Assembly: GCA_934121905.1 (NCBI GenBank)
Contig: CAKOVI010000001.1
Coordinates: 186,001 to 250,000, forward strand
DNA length: 64,000 nt
Direction of reading: 5' to 3'
Source of the DNA: an uncultured Clostridia bacterium
Lineage (GTDB): Bacteria; Bacillota; Clostridia; TANB77; CAG-508
Shown here: positions 17,433 through 27,876 of the stretch, in pieces
How positions within the stretch are numbered: the first letter of the stretch is position 1
Layout: each line of letters opens with the position of its first letter
Program-made: the position numbers and the translations under genes
Notes under the pieces: generated by a model
The model's database searches: none
Told to the model about the DNA's origin: nothing
Seen by the model: only the letters and a program-made list of their open reading frames with translations

Positions 17433-18116
17433 ATGAAAAAAACAATAATTGGAATAGTAGGAAAACACATAAAAGACAATAAAATTAGAACAGATACTTT
17501 AATAAGAGACGAAGTAAAACAAGCTATATTTGATAATGGTGCAATAGCTATAGGAATATTGTCTCCGAATGAAGAAATATTGTATACAGGTGACAATTGG
17601 AAATTAACAGAAGAAAAAATGGATAAAGAAAAAATTATAAATCAAATCAATTTATGTGATGGAATTGTGTTGCAAGGGGGAAGCACAAGTGAAGTATATG
17701 AAAGTTTTATTGCAAAATACTGCTATGAAAATAATATACCATGTTTAGGAATTTGTGCAGGACAAAATAATATTGTAAGAGCTTTAGGTGGAACAACATA
17801 TGAAATTCATAATCCTGAAAAGCATGATAAACTTAATGAAAAATATGTTCATAGTGTACATATTGATAAAACATCAAAATTTTATAATATAGTAGAAAAA
17901 GATAATATAATGGTAAATTCGAGACATAAGAAAACTATTGATAAATGTCCATTATTAGATAAAGTAGGATTTTGTGAAGATGGGTATGCTGATATTGTGG
18001 AATCTAAAGAAAAAGATTTTTATATTGGTATTAGGTTTCACCCCGAAAGTTTATATAAATTTGATGACAATATGAACAAAATATTCAAGAAATTTATAGA
18101 GGCTTGTAAAAAATAA
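17433..18116 (+). CDS. Class I glutamine amidotransferase-like hydrolase (peptidase C26)
   Basis: The 227-residue protein resembles gamma-glutamyl-GABA hydrolases (PuuD type). The nucleophile elbow LGICAGQNN with catalytic Cys is near residue 109, and the His-Glu pair is in IRFHPES near 205. Such enzymes hydrolyse gamma-glutamyl bonds in the cytoplasm; the true substrate here is unknown. It is in line with dgkA, 17 bp downstream. Confidence 0.88.
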   Translation: MKKTIIGIVGKHIKDNKIRTDTLIRDEVKQAIFDNGAIAIGILSPNEEILYTGDNWKLTEEKMDKEKIINQINLCDGIVLQGGSTSEVYESFIAKYCYENNIPCLGICAGQNNIVRALGGTTYEIHNPEKHDKLNEKYVHSVHIDKTSKFYNIVEKDNIMVNSRHKKTIDKCPLLDKVGFCEDGYADIVESKEKDFYIGIRFHPESLYKFDDNMNKIFKKFIEACKK

Positions 18117-18172
18117 ATTTGTAATATAATAATTACATTTGTGGAAAACTACAAGTATGGAGGAAAAACAAA

Positions 18173-18991
18173 ATGAATATAGCAAAAATGATTGTAATGG
18201 ATTTGGATGGGACATTGTTAAATGAAAAAAGCAGAGTAAGCCAACAGACTAAAGAGTATTTAGGTGAATTAAAACAAAATGGTTATATAATAGTTATAGC
18301 AACAGGAAGAATATTAAAGTCAGCTCTTATTGCAACAGATGGAGCAGATTTTGCAAATTATATAGTAACAGATGCAGGAGCAGCTGTATATAAAAAGCAA
18401 AATGAAGAATGGAAAGAAATGTATGCTGATTTAATTCCAAGAAAGATTGCTGAAGATATGATTTATGAGTTTAATGATGATAAATTTATGTATGTTGATA
18501 TATGTTCAAAAAATTATATAGACATGTATGCAACAAAACATTCTTATGAAGAAGTATTTATAAGAAAGTATATAGATAAAAATAAAATTTTAAATAATAT
18601 TAACGAAATTATCCATATATCCGTGGCATTCTGGAAAAATGAATTTACAAGAGAATACAAAAAAATATTTAGCGAAAGGTATCCAGAACTAGATGTAACA
18701 ATAATGCAAGATTCGTTTGATGACTTTCAATGGCTAGAGATTTTAAAAAAAGGTGTTAGTAAATACAAAGGAATATTTACAATATCACAGATAGAAAACA
18801 TTGAAAACAAAGATATTATTGCATTTGGTGACGGGTTAAATGACATTGATATGATTGAAAAATGTGGAGTTGGAGTTGCTATGAAAAATGCTTTGCCAGA
18901 AGTAAAAGAAAAATCAAATTTTGTTACTGATAAAACTAATTTAGAAGATGGAATAATAGAATTTTTAGCCAAATTTTTAACCAACAATTAA
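18173..18991 (+). CDS. Cof-type HAD-IIB phosphatase
   Basis: The 272-residue protein is a haloacid dehalogenase-fold sugar-phosphate or nucleotide phosphatase. It has motif I MDLDGTLLN with the Asp nucleophile, motif II IATGR, a type IIB cap, a lysine in motif III and motif IV FGDGLNDIDMI. Substrate cannot be predicted. A GGAGG site precedes the ATG. Confidence 0.92.
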   Translation: MNIAKMIVMDLDGTLLNEKSRVSQQTKEYLGELKQNGYIIVIATGRILKSALIATDGADFANYIVTDAGAAVYKKQNEEWKEMYADLIPRKIAEDMIYEFNDDKFMYVDICSKNYIDMYATKHSYEEVFIRKYIDKNKILNNINEIIHISVAFWKNEFTREYKKIFSERYPELDVTIMQDSFDDFQWLEILKKGVSKYKGIFTISQIENIENKDIIAFGDGLNDIDMIEKCGVGVAMKNALPEVKEKSNFVTDKTNLEDGIIEFLAKFLTNN

Positions 18992-19112
18992 CCAATTTTT
19001 AATAAAAAATTAAAAAATAAATAGTAGAAAAATAAACAAAAATGAAGTATAATTAAGTTTACTTAAAAATAACATTTTTTAGTAAATTTAATATTAAAAG
19101 AGGTAATAAAAT

Positions 19113-19763
19113 ATGCAGGGAAAAATAAAAGATTTTCTTATTAAAAATTTAAAATGGATTATATTATTTATTTGTTTAATTGGCTTTTTAGCATTAGCAG
19201 AAGACGTATTTCATAAAGAAATAATGAATGGCGACATAATAGGATATAAAATGGTATCAACATTTTTAATATCTGATTTTGCAACACCAATAGCCAAGTT
19301 TATTACTAATTTTGGTGGAGCTATATTTTTAATTGGATTAACAGTTTTATTAATTATACTGATAAAAAACAAAAAAATAGGTCTATCTATTTTTGCAAAT
19401 CTTGTTATTATTACTGGATTAAATCAGTTACTAAAAAGAATTTTACAAAGACCACGTCCTACTGAATTTAGAATAGTAGAAGAAACAGGATATAGCTTTC
19501 CATCAGGACATTCAATGGTAAGCATGGCTTTTTATGGGTATTTAATATATCTAATTTATAAATATGTAAAAAATAAATATATAAAATGGAGTTTGATTGT
19601 TCTTTTAAGTTGTTTGATAGTAGGGATAGGAACAAGTAGAATTTATCTTGGTGTACATTATACAAGTGATGTTTTAGGTGGATTTTTAATATCTGTTTCA
19701 TATTTGGTGATTTACATAAGTGCGGTAAATAAGTTTTTAATAGGAAAAAATAAAGAATGCTAG
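19113..19763 (+). CDS. PAP2-family membrane phosphatase
   Basis: This integral membrane lipid phosphatase of 216 residues has the three phosphatase motifs: KRILQRPRP, SFPSGHSM and SRIYLGVHYTSDVLGG. It probably dephosphorylates undecaprenyl pyrophosphate or phosphatidyl-glycerol phosphate at the outer membrane face. It is preceded by AAGAGG. Confidence 0.9.
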   Translation: MQGKIKDFLIKNLKWIILFICLIGFLALAEDVFHKEIMNGDIIGYKMVSTFLISDFATPIAKFITNFGGAIFLIGLTVLLIILIKNKKIGLSIFANLVIITGLNQLLKRILQRPRPTEFRIVEETGYSFPSGHSMVSMAFYGYLIYLIYKYVKNKYIKWSLIVLLSCLIVGIGTSRIYLGVHYTSDVLGGFLISVSYLVIYISAVNKFLIGKNKEC

Positions 19764-19811
19764 AATGTAGCATAGAACATGCTATTAGTTGATGAAAGTG
19801 AGAAAACATAG

Positions 19812-20191
19812 ATGGATAGTAATATGGATTTGAACTTTAACGAAATTATAAAAATGGTTGAAACAAGAAGAAATAATGCTTATAGAAAAGTAAATGAAGA
19901 ACTTATTTCATTAATAGACGTGGAATTTATAGAATAAAGCAATTTTACGAAACATATAAAGATTATGAATTTGTGTCAACACTGTTGACACAAATTAGTT
20001 GGAGTAATAATGTTAAGATTTTAAGTTCGACTAAGTCAATAGAAGAAAAAGAATTTTATATAAAAATGTGTATAAAAAATAATTATTCTGCAAGAGAATT
20101 AGATAGACAGATTGCAAGTGGATATTTCTATAGATATATGTTATCCGATGGCAAAGTAAATAGGTCTAGAGAGAAAGGAAAAAACAAATAA
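19812..20191 (+). pseudogene. Decayed DUF1016/YhcG-type nuclease gene
   Basis: The N-terminal start (MDSNMDLNFNEIIKMVETRR..NEELISL) is followed, in another frame, by RIKQFYETYKDYEFVSTLLTQISW and SARELDRQIASGYFYR. These are consecutive parts of PDDEXK-type DUF1016 proteins, but the segment between them is deleted and the C-terminal nuclease is missing. The break has no CGG, so it is a genuine remnant. Confidence 0.8.
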
Positions 20192-20193
20192 AA

Positions 20194-23100
20194 ATGTTAC
20201 AAATAAAAAATATTTACAAAGAATTTAAAACAGGAAATCTAGTTCAAAAAGCACTTGATAATGTAAGTTTAAATCTCAGAGACAGCGAATTTGTTGCAAT
20301 ACTTGGCCCAAGTGGTTCAGGAAAAACAACACTTCTAAATATAATAGGAGGCTTAGACCGTTACGATAAAGGAGATTTAATAATAAACAAAATTTCAACA
20401 AAAAATTATAAAGATAGAGACTGGGATTCATACCGAAATCACACAATTGGATTTGTATTTCAAAGCTACAATCTAATTCCTCACCAAACAATTCTAGCAA
20501 ATGTGGAACTTGCATTAACAATTTCTGGGGTACCAAGGTCTAAAAGAAAATCAAAGGCAATGAAAGCATTAGAGCAAGTAGGTCTTGCAAGCCAAGCACA
20601 TAAAAAGCCAAACCAATTATCAGGAGGACAAATGCAAAGAGTTGCAATTGCAAGAGCATTAGTAAATGACCCAGATATAGTATTGGCAGATGAGCCAACA
20701 GGTGCATTAGATAGCGAAACAAGTGTGCAAGTAATGGAACTATTAAAAGAAGTTGCTAAAGACCGTTTGGTTGTAATGGTAACACATAATCCAGAATTAG
20801 CGGAAGAATATGCAACGAGAATTGTTAACTTAAAAGATGGAGTTATATGCTCAGATACAAATCCATATGTAATAGAAAATGAAAAAGAAGAAAAAGCTAC
20901 ACATAAAAATATGGGAAAAACATCTATGTCAATTTTTACGTCTTTATTATTAAGTTTTAACAATTTAAAAACTAAAAAAGGAAGAACTACATTAGTTTCA
21001 TTTGCTGGAAGTATTGGTATTATAGGAATTGCACTAATACTATCATTATCAAATGGTGTTAATAATTATATAAAATCAATAGAAGGAGAAACATTATCGG
21101 AATATCCAATACAAATTCAAAGTACAGGTATAGATATAAGTTCGATGCTAGTGAATGACCAAGATGATAGAAAATCAAACAATAGTGACAACATAAAAGT
21201 CACAAGCAAAATAACAAATATGTTTTCAAAAATGGGTTCAAATGATTTAGTTTCTTTAAAGCAATACTTAGACAGTGACGAAAGTGGAATAAAAAACTAT
21301 GCAAAAGATGTGGAATATTCATATAATGTTAAACCTATTATATACAGTAATGATGCACAAAAATTAAGGCAAATAAATCCAGACAAATCTTTTTCAGGGT
21401 TAGGAATAGGCTCAAACGATTCACAAAACAGCTTAATGTCTAGTATGATGAGTACAGATATTTTTTACCAAATTCCAAGTGACTCAAAATTATATGAAGA
21501 ACAGTATGACATAAAGGCAGGAAAATTACCTACAAGTTATAATGAATGTGTTCTTGTATTATCACAAAGTGGAAATATAAGTGATTTTGTTTTATATGCA
21601 TTAGGCTTAAGAGACTATGATGAGTTTAGCAATATAATAAATCAAGTTATGTCTGGAAAAAATGTGGAAAGTCCTGAATATCTTGATAATTATTCGTATG
21701 AAGATATACTTGGAATTACTTTTAAGTTAATAAATAGTAGTGACTGCTACGAATATGATGATGAATACAAAATTTGGAGAGATAAAACCGAAAATAAAGA
21801 GTACATGAAAAATGTTGTAGAAAATGGAGAAGATATAAAAATTGTTGGAGTACTAAAACCAAAAGAAGGGGCAACAGCACCGATGCTTCAAGAAGGTATA
21901 TGGTATTCGAAAGACCTAACAAACCATGTTATGGAAGAAGCGGCTAATAGTCAAATTGTAAAAGAACAATTGGAAAAGCCGGATATAAATGTATTTACAG
22001 GAAAAAGGTTTGATGAAACAGAAAATGAAAATCCATTTGATATGAATTCATTAATAGAAGTAGACCAAAATGCTTTAAAATCAGCATTTAAAATAGATTC
22101 ATCAAAAATAAAAGTAGATTTTAGTAATGTAAATAATTTAATAAGTAAAACTAGCTTGCCAGCGCTTGATTTAAATGAGGTGATGAGCAAAATAGATTTT
22201 TCTATTTCAAACGATGAAATGAAAGATTTGATGAATGAACTTATGAAAGGTTATAATGATTATTTAAATAAATATCATCCAGAGGCAAATTTAAGTAACA
22301 TTAGTGAAAAAATGACAGAATATATAAATTCAAAAGAAACACAGGATTTAATAAAGCAAGAAATTGAAAATGCTATAAAAGAAAATGGTTCGATAACTAT
22401 AACGCAGGAACAAATGCAAAAAATAATGAAAAAAGTAATAGAAAATTTTGCAGAATATGCAAAAGAAAATGGTTTGGCAGATACAGATAAATTAGAAGAA
22501 TACCTAATGGAATATTTGCAATCTGAAGAGGCGAAAACAATTATAAGCAATAATATAACAAAAGTAATTCAGTCTCAAAATCTAGAAAAACAGATTTCTA
22601 ATATTATGAATGATTATATGAAATCTACAATGGGAAGTATAAGCAAGAGCCTAGAAAAAGAGATAACAAAAAGCATGAGTAATTTAAGCAAATCTATGGC
22701 AAAAGCAATTAGTATAGATACAAATGCTTTTGCAGGAGCTTTTAAAATGAAAATGGATGAGGAAGAATTAACAGAGCTTTTATCTGCGGTTATGTCAAAA
22801 GAAAAAAATAGCTATGAAAATAATTTGACAAAATTAAATTATACCAAATTAGAGGAGCCTTCTGGAATTTTAATTTATCCAAAAGATTTTGAAGGAAATA
22901 AAGCAATTACTAATTTATTAAGTGACTATAATAGCAAAATGAAAGAAAAAGGTGAGGAAGATAAGGTTATTTCTTATACAGATATGGTAGGAACTTTAAT
23001 GAGTTCGGTAACAACTATTATAAATGTTGTAAGTTATACTTTAATTGCATTTGTATCAATATCACTTGTTGTTTCTTCAATTATGATTGGAGTTATTACT

Positions 23101-23433
23101 TATATTAGTGTACTAGAACGTAAAAAAGAAATTGGAATTTTAAGAGCTATGGGAGCTTCTAAACGTAATGTTGGGCAAGTGTTTAATGCAGAGACTTTTA
23201 TTATTGGATTGCTTGCAGGCTTGATTGGAATTGGAATTACAAGTTTACTATTAATTCCTACAAACAAACTTATTTATGCACTTTCAAATGGAGCTAATGT
23301 TAGAGCATCTTTGCCATTGGCGGGAGGTATTATTTTAGTTGTGTTAAGTACAATTTTGACTTTGATTGGTGGAATTATTCCGTCTAAGAAAGCTGCTAAG
23401 GAGGACCCTGTTTTGGCATTAAGGTGTGAGTGA
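20194..23433 (+). CDS. ABC exporter with fused ATPase and FtsX-like permease (MacB type)
   Basis: The 1079-residue fusion has an ATPase at about 1-225 (Walker A GPSGSGKTT, signature LSGGQMQRVAIARAL, Walker B/D-loop DEPTGALDS) and a first transmembrane helix near residue 270. A very large extracellular region with long helical stretches covers about 290-930, and three C-terminal helices carry the FtsX motif ERKKEIGILRAMGASK. Such mechanotransmitters export peptides or antibiotics, or control wall hydrolases. No partner protein is adjacent. Confidence 0.9.
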   Translation: MLQIKNIYKEFKTGNLVQKALDNVSLNLRDSEFVAILGPSGSGKTTLLNIIGGLDRYDKGDLIINKISTKNYKDRDWDSYRNHTIGFVFQSYNLIPHQTILANVELALTISGVPRSKRKSKAMKALEQVGLASQAHKKPNQLSGGQMQRVAIARALVNDPDIVLADEPTGALDSETSVQVMELLKEVAKDRLVVMVTHNPELAEEYATRIVNLKDGVICSDTNPYVIENEKEEKATHKNMGKTSMSIFTSLLLSFNNLKTKKGRTTLVSFAGSIGIIGIALILSLSNGVNNYIKSIEGETLSEYPIQIQSTGIDISSMLVNDQDDRKSNNSDNIKVTSKITNMFSKMGSNDLVSLKQYLDSDESGIKNYAKDVEYSYNVKPIIYSNDAQKLRQINPDKSFSGLGIGSNDSQNSLMSSMMSTDIFYQIPSDSKLYEEQYDIKAGKLPTSYNECVLVLSQSGNISDFVLYALGLRDYDEFSNIINQVMSGKNVESPEYLDNYSYEDILGITFKLINSSDCYEYDDEYKIWRDKTENKEYMKNVVENGEDIKIVGVLKPKEGATAPMLQEGIWYSKDLTNHVMEEAANSQIVKEQLEKPDINVFTGKRFDETENENPFDMNSLIEVDQNALKSAFKIDSSKIKVDFSNVNNLISKTSLPALDLNEVMSKIDFSISNDEMKDLMNELMKGYNDYLNKYHPEANLSNISEKMTEYINSKETQDLIKQEIENAIKENGSITITQEQMQKIMKKVIENFAEYAKENGLADTDKLEEYLMEYLQSEEAKTIISNNITKVIQSQNLEKQISNIMNDYMKSTMGSISKSLEKEITKSMSNLSKSMAKAISIDTNAFAGAFKMKMDEEELTELLSAVMSKEKNSYENNLTKLNYTKLEEPSGILIYPKDFEGNKAITNLLSDYNSKMKEKGEEDKVISYTDMVGTLMSSVTTIINVVSYTLIAFVSISLVVSSIMIGVITYISVLERKKEIGILRAMGASKRNVGQVFNAETFIIGLLAGLIGIGITSLLLIPTNKLIYALSNGANVRASLPLAGGIILVVLSTILTLIGGIIPSKKAAKEDPVLALRCE

Positions 23434-23486
23434 AAATGTGAAAAAATATTAAGAATATTATATGCACTTCCCAATTTTAATAAAAA

Positions 23487-23515
23487 TTGATTTTTGGGAA
23501 ATAATATGCTATAAT
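23487..23515 (+). promoter_or_regulatory. Promoter of the DUF4143 ATPase gene
   Basis: TTGATT and TATAAT are separated by 17 bp, 17 bp upstream of the start codon. Confidence 0.65.
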
Positions 23516-23531
23516 TATAAAGGGTGATATT

Positions 23532-24719
23532 ATGAAATTAATAAAAAGAACATACTTAAATACTTTAATAGATGTAATGGGAACACCGGATATAAAAGTT
23601 ATAACAGGAATAAGAAGAAGTGGAAAATCTAAATTATTAGAACTTTTCAAAGAATATATAGAAACAAATGTAAAAGATTATAACATAATTCATATAAACT
23701 ATAATGATTTAGAGTTTGAAAATTTAAAAGAATATCATAAATTAAATGATTATATAGAACAAAGATACAAAGAAAATATGAGAAATTTTATATTAATTGA
23801 TGAAGTTCAAATGTGTGAGGGATTTGAAAAAACGATAAATAGTTTACACTCAAAAGAAAAATATGACATATATATAACAGGTTCAAATGCTTTTTTCTTA
23901 AGTAGTGATTTAGCAACATTATTTACTGGAAGAACTTTTGAAATTGAAGTGTATCCTTTTTCTTTTAAAGAATTTATTGATTACTTTGAATACAATGATA
24001 TTGATGAAGCATTTGATAAATATTTAATGGAAGGTGGAATGTCAGGTTCATATTTATATAATTCAATAGAAAAGAAATATGATTATTTAAATAATATATA
24101 CAATACTTTAATAATTAGAGATATTAATGAAAGAAATAATCTAAAAAATGAAAAGCTAATGAATTCGATAAATGACTTTTTAATGGATAATATTTCAAAT
24201 AGAACATCATTAAGAAATGTTGCAAATTCTTTAAATAACATTAATTTAGAGACCAATCATAAAACAGTTGGTAATTATATTGAGTACTTGTGTGAAGCTT
24301 TTGCTTTTTATAAAATAAGTAGGTATGATATAAAAGGAAAAAAATATTTAAGTAGTGATGAAAAATATTATTTATCTGACCATGCTTTTAGATATGCTCG
24401 TTTAGGTACTAAATCGTTAGATTATGGTAGAGCATATGAAAACATAGTTGCAATTGAACTTCTAAGAAGGGGATATGAAGTATATACAGGTGTTTTATAT
24501 AATAAAGAAGTTGATTTTATAGCTTTAAAAAGAAATGAAAAAATCTATATTCAAGTTGCGGATAATATTGAGTATGAAAAAACACTAGAAAGAGAAGTAA
24601 CACCTCTTTTGCAAATAAAAGATGCGTATCCTAAAGTGATAATTGCAAGGACAAAACATGATGATTATCAGTATGAAGGAGTTCAAATCTATGATATAGC
24701 AAATTGGCTTTTGAGATAA
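23532..24719 (+). CDS. AAA ATPase with DUF4143 domain
   Basis: The 395-residue protein has a P-loop GIRRSGKSKLLELF at about 26-39, Walker B FILIDEVQMCE and sensor ITGSNAF. A C-terminal DUF4143 part with a PD-(D/E)XK-like NKEVDFIAL follows. This family is widespread in anaerobes, often as mobile cargo, and its function is not established. It has its own promoter. Confidence 0.88.
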   Translation: MKLIKRTYLNTLIDVMGTPDIKVITGIRRSGKSKLLELFKEYIETNVKDYNIIHINYNDLEFENLKEYHKLNDYIEQRYKENMRNFILIDEVQMCEGFEKTINSLHSKEKYDIYITGSNAFFLSSDLATLFTGRTFEIEVYPFSFKEFIDYFEYNDIDEAFDKYLMEGGMSGSYLYNSIEKKYDYLNNIYNTLIIRDINERNNLKNEKLMNSINDFLMDNISNRTSLRNVANSLNNINLETNHKTVGNYIEYLCEAFAFYKISRYDIKGKKYLSSDEKYYLSDHAFRYARLGTKSLDYGRAYENIVAIELLRRGYEVYTGVLYNKEVDFIALKRNEKIYIQVADNIEYEKTLEREVTPLLQIKDAYPKVIIARTKHDDYQYEGVQIYDIANWLLR

Positions 24720-24823
24720 TTTTTTGGAGATGTGTTTTAAAGCAAAAGATGATGAGAATTGGCAAGTTCAATTTGATTAATATAAAAAATAGTTATAAAA
24801 TAATAAATATATTGGGGGTAAAA

Positions 24824-26653
24824 ATGAAAAAAAGTAAACAAATGAAAATATCTTTAAAATTAGCAATAATTATTGGAATTATAATAATATTATTGATTAG
24901 TATTATTGGAATAGGTGTATATAGTATATACCTAACGAAAAGTAATGATAATGCAGAAAATGTACTAGAACAGAAAATAGGAAGTAATGCAGAAAATGTA
25001 CCAAAGCAAACAAAAGAAAGTGATATTACCGAAAATGGATTTTGTAGAATTAAAGGAAAAAATTCAGATTTATTATATAAAAATGAACAAGAATCAGATA
25101 CATCATATTCGGAAAAGATTATTTATTTGGATGAAGAAGCCAAAAATAATATGATATCATCTAGCACTGCATTAGATGCATATCAAGTATTGAGGCGAGG
25201 AGCGTTTAAAGGAGAATTTATTAGAGTAAAATATGATTCAGATGTATCTGATTATGAAAGTGAACTTGCATTTATTGCAGATAAAAAATTTTATAAATGT
25301 ACGACAAATAAATTAGTAACAAAAGCATTTGACAAAAATGAAAACGAGAAAAGTATGCCTAACATAGATTTTAAAACTTATGAAAGAAGTATGCTTGATG
25401 ATATACCTAATATTTATGCATTATTTGATATTACGACTCAAGATAATGAAGACTATATTGTTGGAATGTACGGCAAAATATTTATGGATGATAATCCAAA
25501 TACTTTAGTAATAACGGTAGTGTTGAAAAAACAGAATTATAACATTGATATAGATGATGAAGCACAAGTTAAAAACTTTTGGAATAAATATGCTAATTAT
25601 GAAATAGAAAAAACAGTTCAATCTAACCAACAAGATTATGAAATAGTAGATGTTAATGGTAAAACATATTATCATAGATTAACAACGAACAAATGGAATG
25701 GCGAATATCATCAAGATACATATTATACTTCACACGAAAATAGCAAAATGGAAGTTGTGTCATATGAAGATTATATTAAATATATAAATGAAATTAATTC
25801 TAATGCTAGCGAAGAAATTGAAAGTTACTATACAGATAAAAATTCAAATTACATTATTTTAAGCTATGCCAATGGAAGTAGCTGGTGTGATATGGAATTA
25901 ATAGATTATAAAGAAGAAAATAATCAAATAATTATTTATGGAGATGAAAATGTACGAGGGGTGATGGCAGACGGAAGTGGATATTTTGTCACTATTCCTA
26001 CAAAAATGCCAATAGGAACAACTATACAGTATATAGAATGTTATTCAACATCTGAAATTAGTAATTTGAAAAATTATAAAACTCCGCAAACAGAAGTATC
26101 AATTGATAAACCAATTATATATTTATATCCAACAGAAGATACAGAGGTTTCTTTAAAATTATTAAAAGATAAAAACCTAACTTGCTCATATCCTAAATAC
26201 AAAGAGGAGTGGAAAGTGCTAGCAAAGGCTAATGGAGATTTAAAAGATTTGAAAACAAATCGACAATTATACTCATTATACTATGAAAGCAAGAGTGATA
26301 TAAAATTTTGTGTAGAAAACGAAGGTTTTGTAGTAAAAGGTGAAGATACAATTTCATTTTTAGAAGAAAAACTTGATATATTAGGATTAACAGAAAGAGA
26401 AGCTGAAGAATTTATTGTTTATTGGTTACCAAAATTAGAAGCTAATAAATATAATTATATTAGGTTTGCAACTATTGATGAAATAAATGAAAATATGCCT
26501 TTAGAAATAAATCCAAATCCAGATACTTTAATAAGGGTATTGATGACATTTAAAGGATTAGAAAGCCCAATTGATGTTCAAGAACAAAAATTGAAAACAC
26601 CTAATAGAACAGGATTTGTAGCCGTAGAATGGGGTGGAACAGAAATAAAATAG
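24824..26653 (+). CDS. Membrane-anchored surface protein of unknown function
   Basis: The protein has 609 residues from the ATG at 24824 behind TTGGGGG. A transmembrane anchor covers about residues 11-35. A long extracellular part follows, and the C-terminal 190 residues begin KPIIYLYPTEDTEVSLKL and end FVAVEWGGTEIK. I recall this C-terminal module as a conserved uncharacterised domain in Clostridial cell-surface proteins. No catalytic motif is recognised. Confidence 0.7.
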   Translation: MKKSKQMKISLKLAIIIGIIIILLISIIGIGVYSIYLTKSNDNAENVLEQKIGSNAENVPKQTKESDITENGFCRIKGKNSDLLYKNEQESDTSYSEKIIYLDEEAKNNMISSSTALDAYQVLRRGAFKGEFIRVKYDSDVSDYESELAFIADKKFYKCTTNKLVTKAFDKNENEKSMPNIDFKTYERSMLDDIPNIYALFDITTQDNEDYIVGMYGKIFMDDNPNTLVITVVLKKQNYNIDIDDEAQVKNFWNKYANYEIEKTVQSNQQDYEIVDVNGKTYYHRLTTNKWNGEYHQDTYYTSHENSKMEVVSYEDYIKYINEINSNASEEIESYYTDKNSNYIILSYANGSSWCDMELIDYKEENNQIIIYGDENVRGVMADGSGYFVTIPTKMPIGTTIQYIECYSTSEISNLKNYKTPQTEVSIDKPIIYLYPTEDTEVSLKLLKDKNLTCSYPKYKEEWKVLAKANGDLKDLKTNRQLYSLYYESKSDIKFCVENEGFVVKGEDTISFLEEKLDILGLTEREAEEFIVYWLPKLEANKYNYIRFATIDEINENMPLEINPNPDTLIRVLMTFKGLESPIDVQEQKLKTPNRTGFVAVEWGGTEIK

Positions 26654-26906
26654 ATAAAAATTTTTTAATAACTAATTTTTTTAATATGTTGACAATTGTA
26701 TTGATACAAATATTAGTCATTACATTATAATCAAGCCCATCATGTCTATGATAAACAATCTCATGACACAAATCTTATAAGTTATGTTTTGGCAGCTATT
26801 GGAACTTTTGTGATTTCTTATGTTGTTTCTAAAATATTAGCTAAATAGATATGGTAACAAGTTTAAAAGGAAATGAATAGAATTTAAATTTATTGGAGGT
26901 GTAATA
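26654..26906 (+). other. Intergenic region with a small coding remnant
   Basis: An open stretch, 26727-26848, reads AHHVYDKQSHDTNLISYVLA and ends in a hydrophobic helix, but no standard start codon or ribosome site precedes it. It is probably a gene remnant. The ZIP gene's GGAGG follows. Confidence 0.4.
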
Positions 26907-27683
26907 ATGAATATAGTTGTAGGATTAATGATACCATTTTTAGGAACTACTTTAGGAAGTGCAATGGTATTTTTAATGAAAAATAAATTAAATAAAAAAG
27001 TAGAAAAAATATTACTTGGGTTTGCCTCAGGTGTTATGATTGCAGCTTCTGTATGGTCATTATTAATACCTTCAATAGATATGGCAACAGAACAAAAAAT
27101 TACACCTTGGGTTCCAGCAGCGGTTGGATTTTTATTAGGAATTGTATTTTTACTAGTTTTAGATAGTGTAATTCCACATTTACATTTAGAAAGTACTAAG
27201 CCAGAAGGAATAAAAACAAAACTAAAGAAAACAACTATGATGGTATTTGCGGTAACACTTCATAATCTTCCAGAGGGAATGGCTGTTGGTGTTTCTTTTG
27301 CAGGAGCTTTAATTGGAAATACTGGAATAACAATGGCAGGGACCTTTGCATTAGCAATTGGTATTGCAATTCAAAATTTTCCAGAAGGTGCAATTATTTC
27401 AATGCCTTTGAAGGCTGAAGGAATGTCAAAGGGAAAAGCATTTTTATATGGAACCTTATCTGGAATTGTGGAGCCAATAGGTGCGGTAATTACAATATTA
27501 CTTACAAATTTAGTTGTTCCAATTTTGCCATATTTGTTGGCTTTTGCAGCTGGCGCAATGATTTATGTCGTTGTTGAGGAATTGATTCCTGAGTTACAAA
27601 GTGGAGAGCATTCTAATATTGGAACAATTGGTGTGGCAATAGGTTTTGTAGTTATGATGATACTGGATGTGGCATTAGGTTAG
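26907..27683 (+). CDS. ZIP-family divalent metal transporter
   Basis: The 258-residue membrane protein imports zinc or related divalent ions. The two metal-site helices of the family are clear: HNLPEGMAVGVSFAG near 120 and IQNFPEGAIIS near 154. There are eight hydrophobic helices. A GGAGGTG site precedes the ATG. Confidence 0.93.
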   Translation: MNIVVGLMIPFLGTTLGSAMVFLMKNKLNKKVEKILLGFASGVMIAASVWSLLIPSIDMATEQKITPWVPAAVGFLLGIVFLLVLDSVIPHLHLESTKPEGIKTKLKKTTMMVFAVTLHNLPEGMAVGVSFAGALIGNTGITMAGTFALAIGIAIQNFPEGAIISMPLKAEGMSKGKAFLYGTLSGIVEPIGAVITILLTNLVVPILPYLLAFAAGAMIYVVVEELIPELQSGEHSNIGTIGVAIGFVVMMILDVALG

Positions 27684-27712
27684 AAAATGAATATGTAAAA
27701 ACTAAAAAAAAA

Positions 27713-27741
27713 TTGACAAACTGCATATTTTTAACTATAAT
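27713..27741 (+). promoter_or_regulatory. Strong promoter before a leader RNA
   Basis: Perfect TTGACA and TATAAT hexamers are separated by 17 bp. Confidence 0.8.
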
Positions 27742-27747
27742 GAATAT

Positions 27748-27857
27748 AATAGAAATAGATATTATATATCTATTTACAGTTAAAAATCAGGTGAACCCTA
27801 CCAATAAGTGGGAGCTGTAAAATCAAAGGTAAGAATCTAGGTTCTTACTTTTTTTTA
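27748..27857 (+). ncRNA. Untranslated leader or small RNA ending in a terminator
   Basis: From the strong promoter a ~110 nt RNA runs to an intrinsic terminator (GTAAGAA/TTCTTAC at 27829-27848, then eight T). Inside are an AAATAGATA/TATCTATTT hairpin and a conserved-looking segment GGTGAACCCTACCAATAAGT closed by ACAG/CTGT. The layout is that of an attenuator or riboswitch, but I could not match it to a known class. Confidence 0.5.
27829..27857 (+). terminator. Intrinsic terminator of the leader RNA
   Basis: A 7 bp stem GTAAGAA/TTCTTAC is followed by TTTTTTTT. Confidence 0.85.
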
Positions 27858-27876
27858 TAGTTTTAGGAGGAATTTT

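Noticed and set aside
19812..20191. DUF1016 remnant as a recoded gene
   Set aside because: A coding segment is missing between the two frames and there is no CGG; it is a deletion-bearing relic.
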